From: Polyangiaceae bacterium
GTDB lineage: Bacteria; Myxococcota_A; Polyangia; Polyangiales; Polyangiaceae
NCBI GenBank assembly: GCA_013214025.1
Contig: JABSRN010000003.1
Coordinates: 164,233 to 228,232, forward strand
DNA: 64,000 bases
Reading direction: 5' to 3'
The translations under genes were made by a program, and so were the position numbers. The notes beneath the pieces are model-generated. The model worked only from the letters and a program-made list of their open reading frames with translations. It had not been told where the DNA came from and made no database searches. Position 1 is the stretch's first letter. Each line of letters begins with the position of its first letter. This document shows, piece by piece, positions 8,341-16,455 of this stretch.

Positions 8341-9569
8341 CAAACGGAACGCAAACGTCTCGGACGTCGCCTGCCGATCATTCGAGTCGGCGTCCGCTGT
8401 TGCCCCGGCTGATGAGTCTCGCTGGGACGGTGGCTGTGGCAGCCATCATGTTGGCTAGTCACGTTTATTTGCTGAGCTTGTTGGACGGTATAGGGCTTTC
8501 GGACGATGCGTCGTCGTGGATCCGTGGGGGCGTCTGGTGCTTCAGCCTATCGCTATTTTACCCGCACATCGCGTCCCGCTGTTTACCTCGATCGCTGGCG
8601 CAATGGGTGGTGCTTCCGGCCTGCCTATGGATGGGCTTCGCCTTCCTATTGATTCATTTGTTATTCGCCTGGGATTTCTGCTCGGCGCTTCTGGTGGCCT
8701 CCGGCGTGAGCGAGTTGTCGGCCAGTGCGGACTACGCCAGTTGGCGCAGTGGCCTGGTCATCGGCAGTGCCAGCGTGCTGAGCGTTCTTGCGCTTTGGAA
8801 GGGCACCCGCTTTCCGGCAATCCGCACGGTCGAGATTGAACTGGACCGTTGGCCTCGAACACTCGACGGCTTTACCATCGCGCAGCTCAGCGATGTTCAT
8901 ATCGGTGCGCTGCTGGGGCAGCGCTTCGCGAGACAGTGCGTGCGGCATGTTCATGGTATCGAGCCCGACATGATCGCGATCACAGGAGATCTTGTGGATG
9001 GCCGTGTCGAGTGTTTGGCGAACCAACTTCAGTGCTTTTCTGAACTGACGGCGCCGGCGGGCGTTTATTTTGTGACCGGCAATCACGATCACTATTCAGG
9101 CGCCGAGTCCTGGGTCTCACACATCCGAGGGTTGGGCATTGAGGTGTTGAGGAACGAACACCGCCGTGTCACCCCTCAGGGGGGAGAAGACGCTTCCTTT
9201 ATTATTGCGGGTTGTGACGATCGTCGCTCCAGGCGATATCCAGACGAGGGCGGTGAAGACTTGAACGCGACCTTTCGTTCTGTGCCGAAAGAGCTGGCGC
9301 TGGTGCTTCTCGCTCATGACCCCAACTCGTTTAAAGACGCTGCCGGCCGTGTTGACTTGCAGTTGTCGGGACACACTCACGGCGGCCAATTGTTCCCCTT
9401 TGTTTGGGCGGTCCGCTTAGTGACACCGTTCATCGCCGGCTTGTATCGCCGTGGCAAAAGTCAGCTCTATGTCAGCTCAGGAACCGGATACTGGGGGCCC
9501 CCCATGCGTCTCGGGACCACGGCGGAGATCACTGCGGTGGTACTCCGGAGTCCTGAAGGCTCCCCATGA
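8337..9569 (+). CDS. Membrane-anchored metallophosphoesterase (YkuE-like)
   Basis: 410 residues starting at a GTG that overlaps the eboF stop by four bases. About four N-terminal membrane helices (for example SLAGTVAVAAIMLASHVYLL and WVVLPACLWMGFAFLLIHLL) are followed by a calcineurin-like phosphoesterase domain. The dinuclear metal motifs are intact and in order: SDVHIG, GDLVDG, GNHDHY, a further HD, and GHTHGG. YkuE-type enzymes act on the outer face of the membrane on lipid or sugar phosphates; the substrate here is unknown. Tight coupling to eboF suggests it works with the ebo pathway, although it is not one of the six canonical ebo genes. Confidence 0.9.
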   Translation: MTNGTQTSRTSPADHSSRRPLLPRLMSLAGTVAVAAIMLASHVYLLSLLDGIGLSDDASSWIRGGVWCFSLSLFYPHIASRCLPRSLAQWVVLPACLWMGFAFLLIHLLFAWDFCSALLVASGVSELSASADYASWRSGLVIGSASVLSVLALWKGTRFPAIRTVEIELDRWPRTLDGFTIAQLSDVHIGALLGQRFARQCVRHVHGIEPDMIAITGDLVDGRVECLANQLQCFSELTAPAGVYFVTGNHDHYSGAESWVSHIRGLGIEVLRNEHRRVTPQGGEDASFIIAGCDDRRSRRYPDEGGEDLNATFRSVPKELALVLLAHDPNSFKDAAGRVDLQLSGHTHGGQLFPFVWAVRLVTPFIAGLYRRGKSQLYVSSGTGYWGPPMRLGTTAEITAVVLRSPEGSP

Positions 9570-9638
9570 GCCTTGAGAGCAGTTAGCCGGAAGTTGTCGG
9601 CGCCCATGGTCACGTGAAGACAGCCCCGTGAGGCTCAT
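9566..9638. repeat. Inverted repeat spanning the two convergent stop codons
   Basis: ATGAGCCT at 9566-9573 is repeated as AGGCTCAT at 9631-9638, so each arm contains the stop codon of one convergent gene (metallophosphoesterase on +, eboC on -). The 57-base spacing and missing U-tract make it a poor intrinsic terminator. It may be chance or part of a longer bidirectional termination structure. Confidence 0.3.
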
Positions 9639-10495
9639 GTGCCCGGTACAAGGCGTTGGAGCCCGAGGGTGGCAAGCCATGCTGCCGGAGCTATCCAAAA
9701 GTACGGGCTGGGTGCGAACGCGAGGATCAGGAACCCGTCCACCAGCGCAATCGTGGCGATGAGCAGCCCAACGGAATCCCCGATGTTTTTCTGCGCCTGG
9801 CCGAGCAAGGGACGGACTGCGATCACCGCGCAGACGAGCACAGAACAAAAACTGAGAGCGAAGGGCCACGAAAGGCCGGCGGGGCCAACGGCGCAGACGC
9901 CGAGCAGTAGGGGGGCGCTGAGGAACAGCAACGGCCAATAGGCAGTGAGCCTCTGTCCAGACTCGAAGCGGGCGACATAGGTCAGACTGCTGACATACAA
10001 GAGAAGGCTGAAGGCGCCGGCGAGCAGCGCGGGTTGCAGAGACCCTCCCCCCGCAGTGGCGGCGCAAATGTACACAAGTGCGCGACAGCTTCCCATCAAC
10101 CACGGCGCGTGAGTGTTGCCCTTGTGATGCCGATTGTAGATGAGAATGAAGCCCGCCAAGCACAGTCCGGAGAGGGTGGCGGCCAAGGGAGTGGGCGATG
10201 CCGCCACAAGGCTGACTACGGCCACTAGGAGTAGAACGCCTCCGACCGTGAAAACCTCTCGGCGCGTAATTTTCCCGGACGGGATGGGTCGCTCGGGTCG
10301 TTCTCGGGCGTCTATTTCGGCGTCCCAGGCATCGTTGAGGAACATGCCCGCGACGTAGAACAGCGAAAGACTGAGCCCTGCGAGCGGGGCGAGAGGAGAG
10401 GCACCACTTAGCAAGCTGCCGGCGACCACATTGCTCCATACGGTCGGCAAATTCGATACTCGACCCAGCTGAAGATAAGTGCGGAGGGCGGCCAT
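9635..10495 (-). CDS. eboC: EboC, UbiA-family prenyltransferase-like integral membrane protein
   Basis: 286 residues from the ATG at 10495; an upstream in-frame start would add 21 polar residues. It has about eight hydrophobic segments and both Asp-rich motifs of UbiA enzymes: NDAWDAEIDARERPERPIPSG contains N-D-x-x-D and D-x-x-R-P-x-R-P-x-P-S-G, and a second loop region lies near the middle (SLTYVARFESGQ). UbiA enzymes attach prenyl chains to acceptor molecules at the membrane. In ebo clusters EboC may modify or help move the trafficked metabolite; this role is inferred. It is the last gene of the - strand arm, 77 bases after eboE. Confidence 0.88.
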   Translation of the reverse strand: MAALRTYLQLGRVSNLPTVWSNVVAGSLLSGASPLAPLAGLSLSLFYVAGMFLNDAWDAEIDARERPERPIPSGKITRREVFTVGGVLLLVAVVSLVAASPTPLAATLSGLCLAGFILIYNRHHKGNTHAPWLMGSCRALVYICAATAGGGSLQPALLAGAFSLLLYVSSLTYVARFESGQRLTAYWPLLFLSAPLLLGVCAVGPAGLSWPFALSFCSVLVCAVIAVRPLLGQAQKNIGDSVGLLIATIALVDGFLILAFAPSPYFWIAPAAWLATLGLQRLVPGT

Positions 10496-10572
10496 GGTGC
10501 ACTGTAGTCCGAAATACTCGCGGGTGCTGGTGGGCTCGGGGCTATAAGGTGGGCTCACTGACTGACGCCTGA

Positions 10573-11802
10573 TTAGAGTAACGCGTCGCGAGCCCAGACG
10601 AGTTCTTCCACCAGAGACTCAGTTAGTGAATCGCCCCGGAGGGCGGTCGGGAGCACGCCCCAGGTGTAGGTTTCCACTTCGTAGTGATCACATAGCGCTT
10701 CGCGCTGGCAGTACCGGAGTAGTTCCCGGAGCGATTGCTGGGTGCTACCGAAAAGGCCCAATGCCGAACGAAAAACGGGCACATGAAAGTGCACGCGCCA
10801 CTGCTGGGGTTGGGGGTTGGCGAGCTGATGTCGAATGGCGTCATCCAAGTCCCGGAATCGGCTAAGCTGACCGTCGCGGCTCCGGGCCACTACCTGGTGC
10901 AAATAAATCCCGTCGTCGAAGTCTGCTAGTTGTTCGAGCTGAGCAGTGTCGCCTTCGTCGCCTTGGAGTTCGAGAGACAGCGCCGAGCTGATTTGTAGTT
11001 TGGCGACTCGGAGTCCTGCGGATTGGATGTAGCCGAGAGCGGATTCCGGATTTTCGTAGGCAACGGCTAAGTGGCAGGCGTCGACACAGAGGCCGAGTTG
11101 ATCACGCAAGAATATTTCTGATTGGGCAGCGCTGAGCCCTGTTCGCTTGCCGAACGACGCCAAGCCCGCCTTGCCGAGAATCTCGGTTTGTAGAAACTCG
11201 GCCGCTTGCCGGGTAGTTTCGAATAGGCAATCAGGCTCGGGTTCCAGGGCGAGTCGAATGGATCGCCCCCTCTGGTCCCGGATCTCCAGCAGGCAGGCGG
11301 CGTGTTGCAGCAGGCGCTCCCGGATCTGTCCCACCGACTCGTTGTCTAAGTGTTTCTTGTAGCCACCAGGAACCGTGCTGAGGCTCAGCGCCTGGCCACG
11401 GGGTGCGATGGCGTCGCCGAGCCGCGCCAGGCGGTCGGTGTAGGCGAGGCGTTCGCGCGTCCGCCAGTCCGGCGTGTACACGAGATCTTTCACTTTGCCG
11501 TCGTGGAAGTTTCCATAGGGGAAGCCGTTGAGACTGAACAAATAGAGGTCTCTGTCCTGGAGGAGTTGACGAAATTCTTCGCATCGCCCGGGACCTTCTA
11601 GTTCAGTGGCGGCAGCAGCGGACAGTCGTAGCCCCATTCCGAAGGGGAGAACCCCACCGGACGCGCAATACTCCTGCCTCCAGCGGCGTGCGACTTCGCT
11701 CACGGGTCCCCGAATTATCTGTCGGAGCTCTCCCAGAGTTTCTCCTGGATGCACGTTGGTGCAGTAGGTGAGATGCGGCTGTCCGGCGGCGTCCAGTTGC
11801 AT
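10573..11802 (-). CDS. eboE: EboE, xylose-isomerase-like TIM-barrel metabolite traffic protein
   Basis: 409 residues. The opening HLTYCTNVHPGETLGEL and the segment SLNGFPYGNFHDGKVKDLVY are characteristic of EboE proteins, followed by sugar-phosphate-isomerase-like barrel strands with LALEPEPDCLFET, LCVDACHLAVAYE and LQISSALSL. Reaction unknown; it is placed in the cytoplasm because there is no signal peptide. It starts two bases after the eboD stop, so translational coupling is likely, and precedes eboC. Confidence 0.9.
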   Translation of the reverse strand: MQLDAAGQPHLTYCTNVHPGETLGELRQIIRGPVSEVARRWRQEYCASGGVLPFGMGLRLSAAAATELEGPGRCEEFRQLLQDRDLYLFSLNGFPYGNFHDGKVKDLVYTPDWRTRERLAYTDRLARLGDAIAPRGQALSLSTVPGGYKKHLDNESVGQIRERLLQHAACLLEIRDQRGRSIRLALEPEPDCLFETTRQAAEFLQTEILGKAGLASFGKRTGLSAAQSEIFLRDQLGLCVDACHLAVAYENPESALGYIQSAGLRVAKLQISSALSLELQGDEGDTAQLEQLADFDDGIYLHQVVARSRDGQLSRFRDLDDAIRHQLANPQPQQWRVHFHVPVFRSALGLFGSTQQSLRELLRYCQREALCDHYEVETYTWGVLPTALRGDSLTESLVEELVWARDALL

Positions 11803-11804
11803 TG

Positions 11805-13121
11805 CTATCGCTCTCCTTGGTTCGGAGCCGAGGGGATTTTCGGATTGCCTAAGATTCGCGGCGGCGGCGCGGGGTTGAGAGTTGACCTCGATGTGGCTAG
11901 GAGTGCACGCTCCAGGGCGCCAGCATCAAAATGCTGAATTTCATCCACCACCGCTATACCGCGCAACATCGGAACCCGTAGGTCGCCGCCTAGGTGTTGC
12001 CGAAATTCATCGATGCCAGCCAGAACTCTCCGCTCGCCACTGGGAGCGCGAAGATCTAGCGATGGGTGATGGGTGGCGAGCTGAAGCTGGTGCAAGCAAT
12101 TGATGATTCTCGCGCAGTCCGCAGTGGACAACCAGCCAAGCTGCTCGCTGTACAGGGCATCGATGGCGAGTCCAATGGCGACCGCTTCGCCATGACGTAG
12201 TTCGTACTGGGTGAGGGATTCGAGCTCGTGGGCCGACCAATGGCCTAGGTCGAGCGGGCGAGAGCTGCCCTGTTCGAACGGGTCTCCGCCAGTCGTAATG
12301 TGTTCGAGATGCAGCTCCGCGCACCTCCGAATTAGATAGCGTAAAGCATCGTCGTTCAGTTCACCCAAGGACTGGCTATGCTCACATATCCAGTCGAAGA
12401 ACTGGTCGTCGCGGAGGACTGCCACCTTGACGGCCTCCGCCATTCCGGCTCGTAGGTCTCTATTCGCTAAGGTGGAGAGGAACGCGTGGTCGTTGAGCAC
12501 TGCCCACGGTGGCGCGAAGGTGCCTAGAAAGTTCTTTTTACCGAAGGCATTGACGCCGTTTTTTACTCCGACACCACCGTCGTTCTGGCTGAGAACCGTT
12601 GTCGGAACGCGAACGATGCGCAAACCGCGATGGGCGAGGCTGGCACAATAGCCGACCATGTCTTGGAAGGCACCGCCGCCGATGACAACCACGCAACATT
12701 GCCGGTCGAGACCTACCGTCGCAAATCGTTGGAGCAGTTGGGGGGGAATCGATGGGTCGTTCTTACACGCCTCGCCGCCGTCGAGAATCATTGGCGCTGA
12801 AACCTGGGAGAGATGTTGGTGATGTTCGGCGAAGTATTTTTCGATGTCAGCGCGAAGCTCGGGCCACAGGCGGTCGATGGCGGATTCGAGCACTAGCTGG
12901 CAGCGCCGGGGACACGGCGCGGTGCCACGGCGAACGGCGTCGACTAAGGACAGGTTGCTAGACTGAAACAACGAATCTGTGAAGACCACCGGGTACTCGA
13001 ACGCCAGCCGGAATCGCTGTTCTAGCGGAGGCACGACGGAGCCCACCGGCGTGGCGGGCGCGGACGCTGAAGTCTGTGCGGGAGACTTCCCAGACTGACT
13101 GTTGTGGTTGTCGACTGGCAT
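11805..13121 (-). CDS. eboD: EboD, 3-dehydroquinate synthase-like protein
   Basis: 438 residues, somewhat longer than AroB because of a Ser/Pro/Ala-rich leader of about 30 residues. The NAD-binding and active-site blocks of the dehydroquinate-synthase fold are present: VVVIGGGAFQDMVGYCAS, RVPTTVLSQNDGGVGVKNGV, RAGMAEAVKVAVLRD (zinc-ligand Glu region), DLGHWSAHELE and LRHGEAVAIGLAID (two zinc-ligand His). Known relatives with this fold include EEVS/DDGS sedoheptulose cyclases, so shikimate synthesis is not implied. First gene of the - strand arm and divergent from the FHA gene, with 14 bases between start codons. Confidence 0.88.
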   Translation of the reverse strand: MPVDNHNSQSGKSPAQTSASAPATPVGSVVPPLEQRFRLAFEYPVVFTDSLFQSSNLSLVDAVRRGTAPCPRRCQLVLESAIDRLWPELRADIEKYFAEHHQHLSQVSAPMILDGGEACKNDPSIPPQLLQRFATVGLDRQCCVVVIGGGAFQDMVGYCASLAHRGLRIVRVPTTVLSQNDGGVGVKNGVNAFGKKNFLGTFAPPWAVLNDHAFLSTLANRDLRAGMAEAVKVAVLRDDQFFDWICEHSQSLGELNDDALRYLIRRCAELHLEHITTGGDPFEQGSSRPLDLGHWSAHELESLTQYELRHGEAVAIGLAIDALYSEQLGWLSTADCARIINCLHQLQLATHHPSLDLRAPSGERRVLAGIDEFRQHLGGDLRVPMLRGIAVVDEIQHFDAGALERALLATSRSTLNPAPPPRILGNPKIPSAPNQGER

Positions 13122-13135
13122 TCGATAGGAACAGC

Positions 13136-13621
13136 ATGATACTCTATTCGTCTATGTATCGGCGACTCTGCGCACTGCAAGGCCCGCTGTCTGGGCAGGT
13201 TTTTCTGCTTTCTGCCAGGATAATGTTCGGCCGTCGCGGCGATACGGACATTCAAATATTGTCAAAAGGTGTATCCCGACATCACGCATGTGTGTTCGAA
13301 GACGACGATGGCGGCATGGTCCTGATGGACCTTTCGAGCAAGAATGGCACTTTTATCGGTGAACAGAGCATTGGGCGCCACGAGCTGCAGCCAGGGGACG
13401 TGTTTCGCATCGGTGAAGGTGAGTTCATGTATGAGGAGGTCAACGGGGAGGATCCGACTGCCGACTCCGTCAACCTGAAGATCCTGTCGGGGCCAGCCGA
13501 AGAACGTACGGTCATGGACGCGGCCGAAGCCTACGAACGAACCTGTGATCGGGATGATTGTCCCGCGCTGGACGCTGCTGACTGGCAGTTTTGTCCGCGC
13601 TGCGGACTGGCGATCACCTAG
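13136..13621 (+). CDS. FHA domain protein with C-terminal zinc ribbon
   Basis: 161 residues starting at an ATG preceded by AGGAA five bases upstream; earlier starts would run into eboD. Residues 8-100 form an FHA phosphothreonine-binding domain with the conserved residues in order: G32-R33, S47-R-H49, and SSKNGTFI at 67-74. The tail carries four cysteines (137, 142, 153, 156; C-x4-C-x10-C-x2-C) forming a zinc-ribbon-like end. Likely a reader of kinase substrates; the partner kinase is not identified but three kinase-fold genes lie in this window. Soluble, cytoplasmic. Confidence 0.9.
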   Translation: MILYSSMYRRLCALQGPLSGQVFLLSARIMFGRRGDTDIQILSKGVSRHHACVFEDDDGGMVLMDLSSKNGTFIGEQSIGRHELQPGDVFRIGEGEFMYEEVNGEDPTADSVNLKILSGPAEERTVMDAAEAYERTCDRDDCPALDAADWQFCPRCGLAIT

Positions 13622-13668
13622 CGGCGCGCTACGCGTTGTTTGAACGAGGGCGCAGTATTCGCCGTCGA

Positions 13669-14289
13669 TTAGCCCTGATTTTCGATACTTCGGTTCATTC
13701 CGATCAGCGTCAAAAGTTCCATCCGGGCGGCTGAATCTGAGAGGAATATTCCGTGCAGCTTACTGGTAGTGGTCCACGAGCCAGGCTTGCGGACGCCGCG
13801 GTAGCACATGCAGTAATGCTGACATTGTATGATGACTGCAACCCCTTGGGGTTGTAGATGTTCCTGTAGGGCGCGGGCGATTTGAGCGGTCAGTTTTTCC
13901 TGCACCTGAAGTCGTTTTGCGTACACATCGACCACTCGGGCGACCTTTGACAATCCGACGACCTTGCCGCTTGGAATGTACGCGACATGTGCCTTGCCGA
14001 CGAAGGGCACCATATGATGCTCGCAGTGGCTATACACCTCGATGTCGCTAACCAGGACAAGCTCGTCGTATCCCTCAACCTCCGAAAAAGTCTTGTGCAG
14101 GTAGTCAGCCGGTCTCTGAGCGTAGCCGGCGAAATGTTCCGAAAGAGCGCGTACCACCCGAGCCGGAGTTTCGAGTAGTCCTTCCCTTTCGGGATCGTCC
14201 CCTAAGTAGCCCAGTAGTGTCTTGATGGCGGCTTCGGCCTGCTCCGGCGTCACGTCGGATTTCGGGGGGGGCGGATCTGAGATCGACAT
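13669..14289 (-). CDS. folE: GTP cyclohydrolase I
   Basis: Converts GTP to 7,8-dihydroneopterin triphosphate, the first step of tetrahydrofolate and pterin synthesis. The 206-residue length fits the family. Zinc ligands are seen as C89 and H92 in [10 protein letters not shown] and C160 in [17 protein letters not shown]. Other signatures include [13 protein letters not shown] near residue 37 and [20 protein letters not shown]. Convergent with the FHA gene; no folate riboswitch-like structure noticed upstream. No other folate genes are in the window. Confidence 0.97.
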   Translation of the reverse strand: MSISDPPPPKSDVTPEQAEAAIKTLLGYLGDDPEREGLLETPARVVRALSEHFAGYAQRPADYLHKTFSEVEGYDELVLVSDIEVYSHCEHHMVPFVGKAHVAYIPSGKVVGLSKVARVVDVYAKRLQVQEKLTAQIARALQEHLQPQGVAVIIQCQHYCMCYRGVRKPGSWTTTSKLHGIFLSDSAARMELLTLIGMNRSIENQG

Positions 14290-14517
14290 AGCGGAACCGG
14301 TATCACAGCGGGGCAGCGGTGAGTAGGACGAGCCGGCGGCGGGGCTCTGAGCACAAACATCCGGGGTGCGGCTGGCGGATCCTGAATCCGCCGAGAGCGG
14401 GGGAAAATGCCGCCATTGGCCTGTTCAGGGCGCCCCCGCACCCAGAGTTTGCCAGATGCTCCTCCGGGCGCTATGCGTCGTGTTTGTGTCGCAGTAGACG
14501 GAGTTAGCTAGGATTCC

Positions 14518-15561
14518 ATGGACGATATTGACGATAGCTGGGATGCCCCGGCGAGCCCCACGACGGCGTTGCCTAAGCCGGCGATAAAAGCCACCGAGGG
14601 GCTTGCGGATTTAGATGATGGCTGGGGCGAGGAGTCGTCCGATCCGCCGGCAGTGGCCGCTCCTCTTGCCAAGAAGGCGCCTGCCCAGTTGGACATGCCC
14701 ATCGCCAAATCTGGGGGTAAGAGCGCTACGGTCTCACGGGCGTTGACACCCACCGCGAAAGCGTCGCCCGCCAAAGCATCGCCTGGGGCATCGCGGACGA
14801 CTTCGGCCAAAGTTTCCCCCAAGCCGTCGAGCCAGGTGTCAGCCCGCAAACAAACGTCATTCGCTTTTGATTCCAAGAAGCCAGCGGTGAAGGCCAAGAC
14901 TCCGTTGCCCGCGATTCGGACCGGGAGTTCTAAGCCGTCTACAGGAGCGAGTGCCGTCAAGCTGCCGCCCGCGTCTCTCAAGGGGAAGTCGGTGCCAAGC
15001 CATCGCCTCGCGGCAACAAAGACCGACTCAACGAGTTCCCCGGGGAGCTCGTCCGTAGCCGCAGCCAAAACGGAGCGTCGCAAGTCGCATAAGGCAAAGA
15101 AGGATCAGCCTCAAGGCACGGCCGTCGTCGCGGCCGCGCCTTCTAAACAGAAGAAGGTATCGGCAACTCCGCGTCGCGGCGCGACCGAGGACAAAGAGGA
15201 GCGTTCAGCGCGCAAGGCGAAGAAACAGGCGCGTCAAAGCCGAAAGGCCAAGCGCCGACAGAAGGAAAAGGAGAAAAAGCGCGCGCAGCGAAATATCTCG
15301 ACCTCTGCGAAGAAGGAAACTGGTCAGCCGGCGCCCAAGAAGGTGTCCAAGCAGGTACCGAAGCGCTCAACCAAGTCGAAGGCGAAGAGACGGAAATCTC
15401 CGGCTGATTCCGCCCCTGTCTCGGAGTCCCCGCAGTCCCCGCAGTCCCCGCAGTCTACGGAGCAGCCCGAGCGTGCTACGGGCGGTAATGATTGGCGGCC
15501 GGCAGTTGCCGTGGCGTGTGTTTTTGGAACCGCGGCTCTGGGTTGGTACCTGAGTCGCTAA
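14518..15561 (+). CDS. Highly basic Lys/Ala/Ser-rich protein with C-terminal membrane anchor
   Basis: 347 residues. A short acidic N-terminus (MDDIDDSWDAP; DLDDGWGEE) is followed by about 280 residues of low-complexity Ala/Lys/Ser/Pro sequence resembling histone H1-type tails (for example KKQARQSRKAKRRQKEKEKK). A three-fold SPQ repeat occurs near residue 302. The last 20 residues form one hydrophobic helix (AVAVACVFGTAALGWYLS), so the protein looks tail-anchored with the basic part in the cytoplasm. It could bind DNA, RNA or acidic membrane lipids; there is no recognisable domain. Preceded by GGA near the start and convergent with the hydrolase gene. Confidence 0.75.
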   Translation: MDDIDDSWDAPASPTTALPKPAIKATEGLADLDDGWGEESSDPPAVAAPLAKKAPAQLDMPIAKSGGKSATVSRALTPTAKASPAKASPGASRTTSAKVSPKPSSQVSARKQTSFAFDSKKPAVKAKTPLPAIRTGSSKPSTGASAVKLPPASLKGKSVPSHRLAATKTDSTSSPGSSSVAAAKTERRKSHKAKKDQPQGTAVVAAAPSKQKKVSATPRRGATEDKEERSARKAKKQARQSRKAKRRQKEKEKKRAQRNISTSAKKETGQPAPKKVSKQVPKRSTKSKAKRRKSPADSAPVSESPQSPQSPQSTEQPERATGGNDWRPAVAVACVFGTAALGWYLSR

Positions 15562-15576
15562 CAGTTGGAGCCCTGG

Positions 15577-16401
15577 CTATTCGCTAGCTGGCCAATGCTG
15601 CCCGAAGAAGTTCATCAATCCGTCGGGGTTGTCGACGTGGACCCAGTGTCCTGAGTTTTCCAGACGGTGAGTGGACACTCGGCTCGCTGCCGGCAGCGAT
15701 TCGGCCCGAGCACGGGTATGGGGCGAGATACGGTCGCTTCGGTCGGCGACTACGATATGCACGTCGGTACTCTTGGAGCAGTCCTCGAGAAATTCCCATA
15801 GGTCGCGGGCTCGATAGTCCACCAAGAGTTCGCCTATACTGTCGAGATCGAAGGTCCATTCGTAGGCGCTGCCGACACGGCGGAGGTTAGTTGTCATCCA
15901 GCGGGAGAGCATCATCGAAAACCCTTGCTCAGTGAGATGGCTGACGACGTCATCCCGTTTGGCAATAGGTTGCGGCACTTTTCGCACGCCCTCCATCACG
16001 GCTTCGACTTCACCCACCGCTGAACCGCGAGGGCCTGGTGAGATGACGCCGGGATCCGAATCCAGAACCCAAACCTGACGAAGACCTTCAGGCCTGGATG
16101 CGGCGAAATCCAACGCGACTTTTCCCCCGAAGGAGTGACCGATGACGACTTGTGGATCGCCCGCAAGCCCGGCGAGGCGTTGAAGATCGTTGGTGCATGA
16201 GGCAAGCGTGTTGGGGCCCGGTGCCGGGTGCGATGCGCCGTGGTGGCGCAGGTCCGCACATACGAATTTCCAGCTCGGATAGGCGCGCTGGAGGCGTTTC
16301 GCAAGGCTCCTGAAATTTTGACCGCTACCGAGGGCGCCGTGGAGAAGCAGCGCGACGTTGGCGCCTTCGCCGATGGCGAAGTGGGCTAGTTGAAAACTCA
16401 T
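15577..16401 (-). CDS. Alpha/beta-hydrolase (YbfF-like esterase)
   Basis: 274 residues, compact family size. It has the oxyanion HGALGSGQNF at 21-30, the nucleophile elbow GHSFGG with S90, DLRHHGAS typical of the YbfF/ABHD11 group, and the catalytic His H252 in SGHWVHVDNP; the acid is probably the Asp in HIVVADRSDRI. Cytoplasmic, substrate unknown, probably an acyl ester. Ends 16 bases from the convergent basic-protein gene; a decayed gene lies upstream. Confidence 0.9.
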   Translation of the reverse strand: MSFQLAHFAIGEGANVALLLHGALGSGQNFRSLAKRLQRAYPSWKFVCADLRHHGASHPAPGPNTLASCTNDLQRLAGLAGDPQVVIGHSFGGKVALDFAASRPEGLRQVWVLDSDPGVISPGPRGSAVGEVEAVMEGVRKVPQPIAKRDDVVSHLTEQGFSMMLSRWMTTNLRRVGSAYEWTFDLDSIGELLVDYRARDLWEFLEDCSKSTDVHIVVADRSDRISPHTRARAESLPAASRVSTHRLENSGHWVHVDNPDGLMNFFGQHWPASE

Positions 16402-16455
16402 GGGACGGCATTTAGCTCACGCAGCTGGTTGGCGACTAGTCCAACTTCGGCTTTC

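Noticed and set aside
9477..10502. Long - strand open frame in a different phase over eboC
   Set aside because: Arg/Pro/Ser-rich translation without domain features; the UbiA-like frame with its Asp motifs is clearly the coding one.
11805..13121. Calling this gene aroB (shikimate pathway)
   Set aside because: Its coupling to eboE and its extended N-terminus fit EboD better; no other aromatic amino-acid genes are nearby.
15430..15456. CAGTCCCCG triplet repeat resembling a short tandem array
   Set aside because: Only three nine-base units inside a low-complexity coding region; not a CRISPR or regulatory repeat.
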